Assembly (NCBI RefSeq): GCF_020360975.1
Contig: NW_025408669.1
Coordinates: 372,001 to 436,000, forward strand
Length of the DNA stretch: 64,000 nucleotides
Direction of reading: 5' to 3'
Source: Hirsutella rhossiliensis
Taxonomy: Eukaryota; Ascomycota; Sordariomycetes; Hypocreales; Ophiocordycipitaceae
The position numbers were made by a program, and so were the translations under genes. Shown one piece after another: positions 62,892 to 64,000 of the stretch. The notes below the pieces were generated by a model that had not been told where the DNA came from, made no database searches, and saw nothing but the letters and a program-made list of their open reading frames with translations. Within the stretch, counting starts at the first letter, position 1. Every line of letters starts with the position of its first letter.

Positions 62892-64000
62892 TACCCCCTT
62901 AGCTATAGCTTACCCCTTAAGGGCATAGCTAATATAGCTTTAGGCTAGCAAGCGTATAGAGGAGGTTCTTAGCTCTATACTTCTCCCTTTACTTTAAAAA
63001 TATAAGGGCCCTTTTAGGCCCCTAGGCTCTTTTAGACTTACTTAAGGAATAAGGGCCTAAAGAAGGGAAAGTCCTATAAGAAAGGAGGCCTTCTTAGAAG
63101 GGAAAAACCTAATTAAATAGGGGGCCCTCTAAAAGGAAAAACCTCTTCCTTTTCTTTAGCTATAGACGTTACCTTTTTATATAGGCTATTAGCTCCTCTT
63201 ATAAACTCTTAAGGCGGGCCTTTAAAGATAGCTTTTCTTAAACGTCTTCTAGCTTAATTTACTATAAAAAGATAGCTAGCTTTTACTTTAGTAAGGGCTT
63301 TATAAGACCGTTAGCTTTTATTAATACTATTAAAACCTAACGGATAGAAATTAGTCCCTTTTAGACCTCTTAGCGTAACTAATACTAGTAGATATTAATA
63401 TACTATAGATAGGTCGATAACTTACTATTTTCTATAAGAATTTATATAGTTTATATATTATTATATTCTATAGTTAATAAGGTTAGAGTTTATAGTTATA
63501 GAGATATAAGTAGCTAGGTAAGGAAAATCGCTTCTTTTAATACTTTTAAAAGAGCTAGTAGCTCTACCTCTATACTTAAAGTTATAATAGTAGCTTCCTT
63601 TAAAGCTTTCTAAGTAATAGTTCCTTTAAAAAGGGATATAATATACCCTTATAAGCTCTTTTTATTTAAGGAATTATCTATAAAGGACGAATCGCTTAAA
63701 TAAAGGAAGATTTTAGTAGCTAATTTCTTTCTTTCCTACCCTCTTAAGTATAGACTATATAATCTTATTAAATAAAGATAAAGGATAGCTCTATCTACTA
63801 CTTCTTAATACTTAGGGCTAGGATTTTAGTTATACCTAGCTAGCTAAGAGACTATAAAAGAGATATCCGGTCTAGTAGAAATAGCTAAAAGAAAGCAAGG
63901 AGCCTACCTACTATTAATATTAATATTTCTCTTACTCCCTAGCTTAAAAGGATAGATTAGGTAAAAGCTCTTCGTTTAATATATATATAGAGGGAAGCTT
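62892..64000 (-). mobile_element. Copia family A pol, RNase H end (reverse), cut by window edge
   Basis: On the minus strand the RNase H domain runs from about 63700 to 63200. Pieces include SLNKKSL, KALKEATIITLSIEVELLALLK, LTIEYNN, LIENSKLSTYL and the KANGLIKPL relic of the ADGLTKxL end. This copy is not interrupted by G1, so it shows the empty target sequence TACCTAGCTACTTAT at about 63507-63521. The 5' part continues beyond the window. Confidence 0.75.

Overview
The window looks like part of a filamentous ascomycete genome. I infer Sordariomycetes, possibly Hypocreales, from intron style, gene families and GTACCTAGGTAC-type motifs; I cannot name a species. It has a sharply two-part structure. 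About 14.4-37.1 kb is a GC-balanced gene island. The flanks (1 to about 14.4 kb and about 37.1-64 kb) are A+T-rich, repeat-packed and almost free of CA and TG dinucleotides while keeping CG. That pattern, with TAG/TAA codons where Gln/Trp are expected and Cys-to-Tyr changes in zinc knuckles, is the signature of repeat-induced point mutation (RIP).

Left flank: the 3' end of a Ty1/Copia element (family A) with its LTR (1-1096), then a second Copia pol (family B, about 1110-3850). Next is another family A element split by a 6.48-kb Ty3/Gypsy chromovirus, G1 (4950-11427; 186-bp LTRs, target duplication GCTAG). A small, mostly unmutated repeat-bounded unit (12.9-13.7 kb) lies just outside the island.

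Gene island: four intact genes, all on the minus strand. They are a Baeyer-Villiger-type flavin monooxygenase (five exons, one of 16 nt), a single-exon multi-pass membrane protein with a sulfatase/LtaS-like domain, an MFS hexose-type transporter (five exons, one of 15 nt) and a secreted alpha/beta-hydrolase with a TAP-like C-terminal domain (six exons). A broken plus-strand 5'-nucleotidase-type metallophosphoesterase pseudogene lies between the second and third. In the three spliced genes the exon lengths sum to a multiple of three, and the joins restore family motifs. They are not an obvious biosynthetic cluster; uptake and breakdown of external substrates (transporter, secreted peptidase, oxygenase) is a loose common theme and is inference.

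Right flank: a Copia family A LTR fragment, then a Tad1-like LINE on the minus strand. The LINE is interrupted by a 7.8-kb Ty3/Gypsy element, G3 (42664-50484; 491-bp LTRs, perfect TTTAA duplication). Then come a second chromovirus, G2 (52603-59550, same family as G1 with about 470 bp more), an unidentified RIP-mutated region, and the 3' part of another Copia family A element in reverse orientation.

The least explained observations are the antisense reading frame shared by G1 and G2 downstream of the chromodomain, the repeat-bounded unit at 12.9-13.7 kb, and the unidentified frame at about 60.9-62.4 kb.
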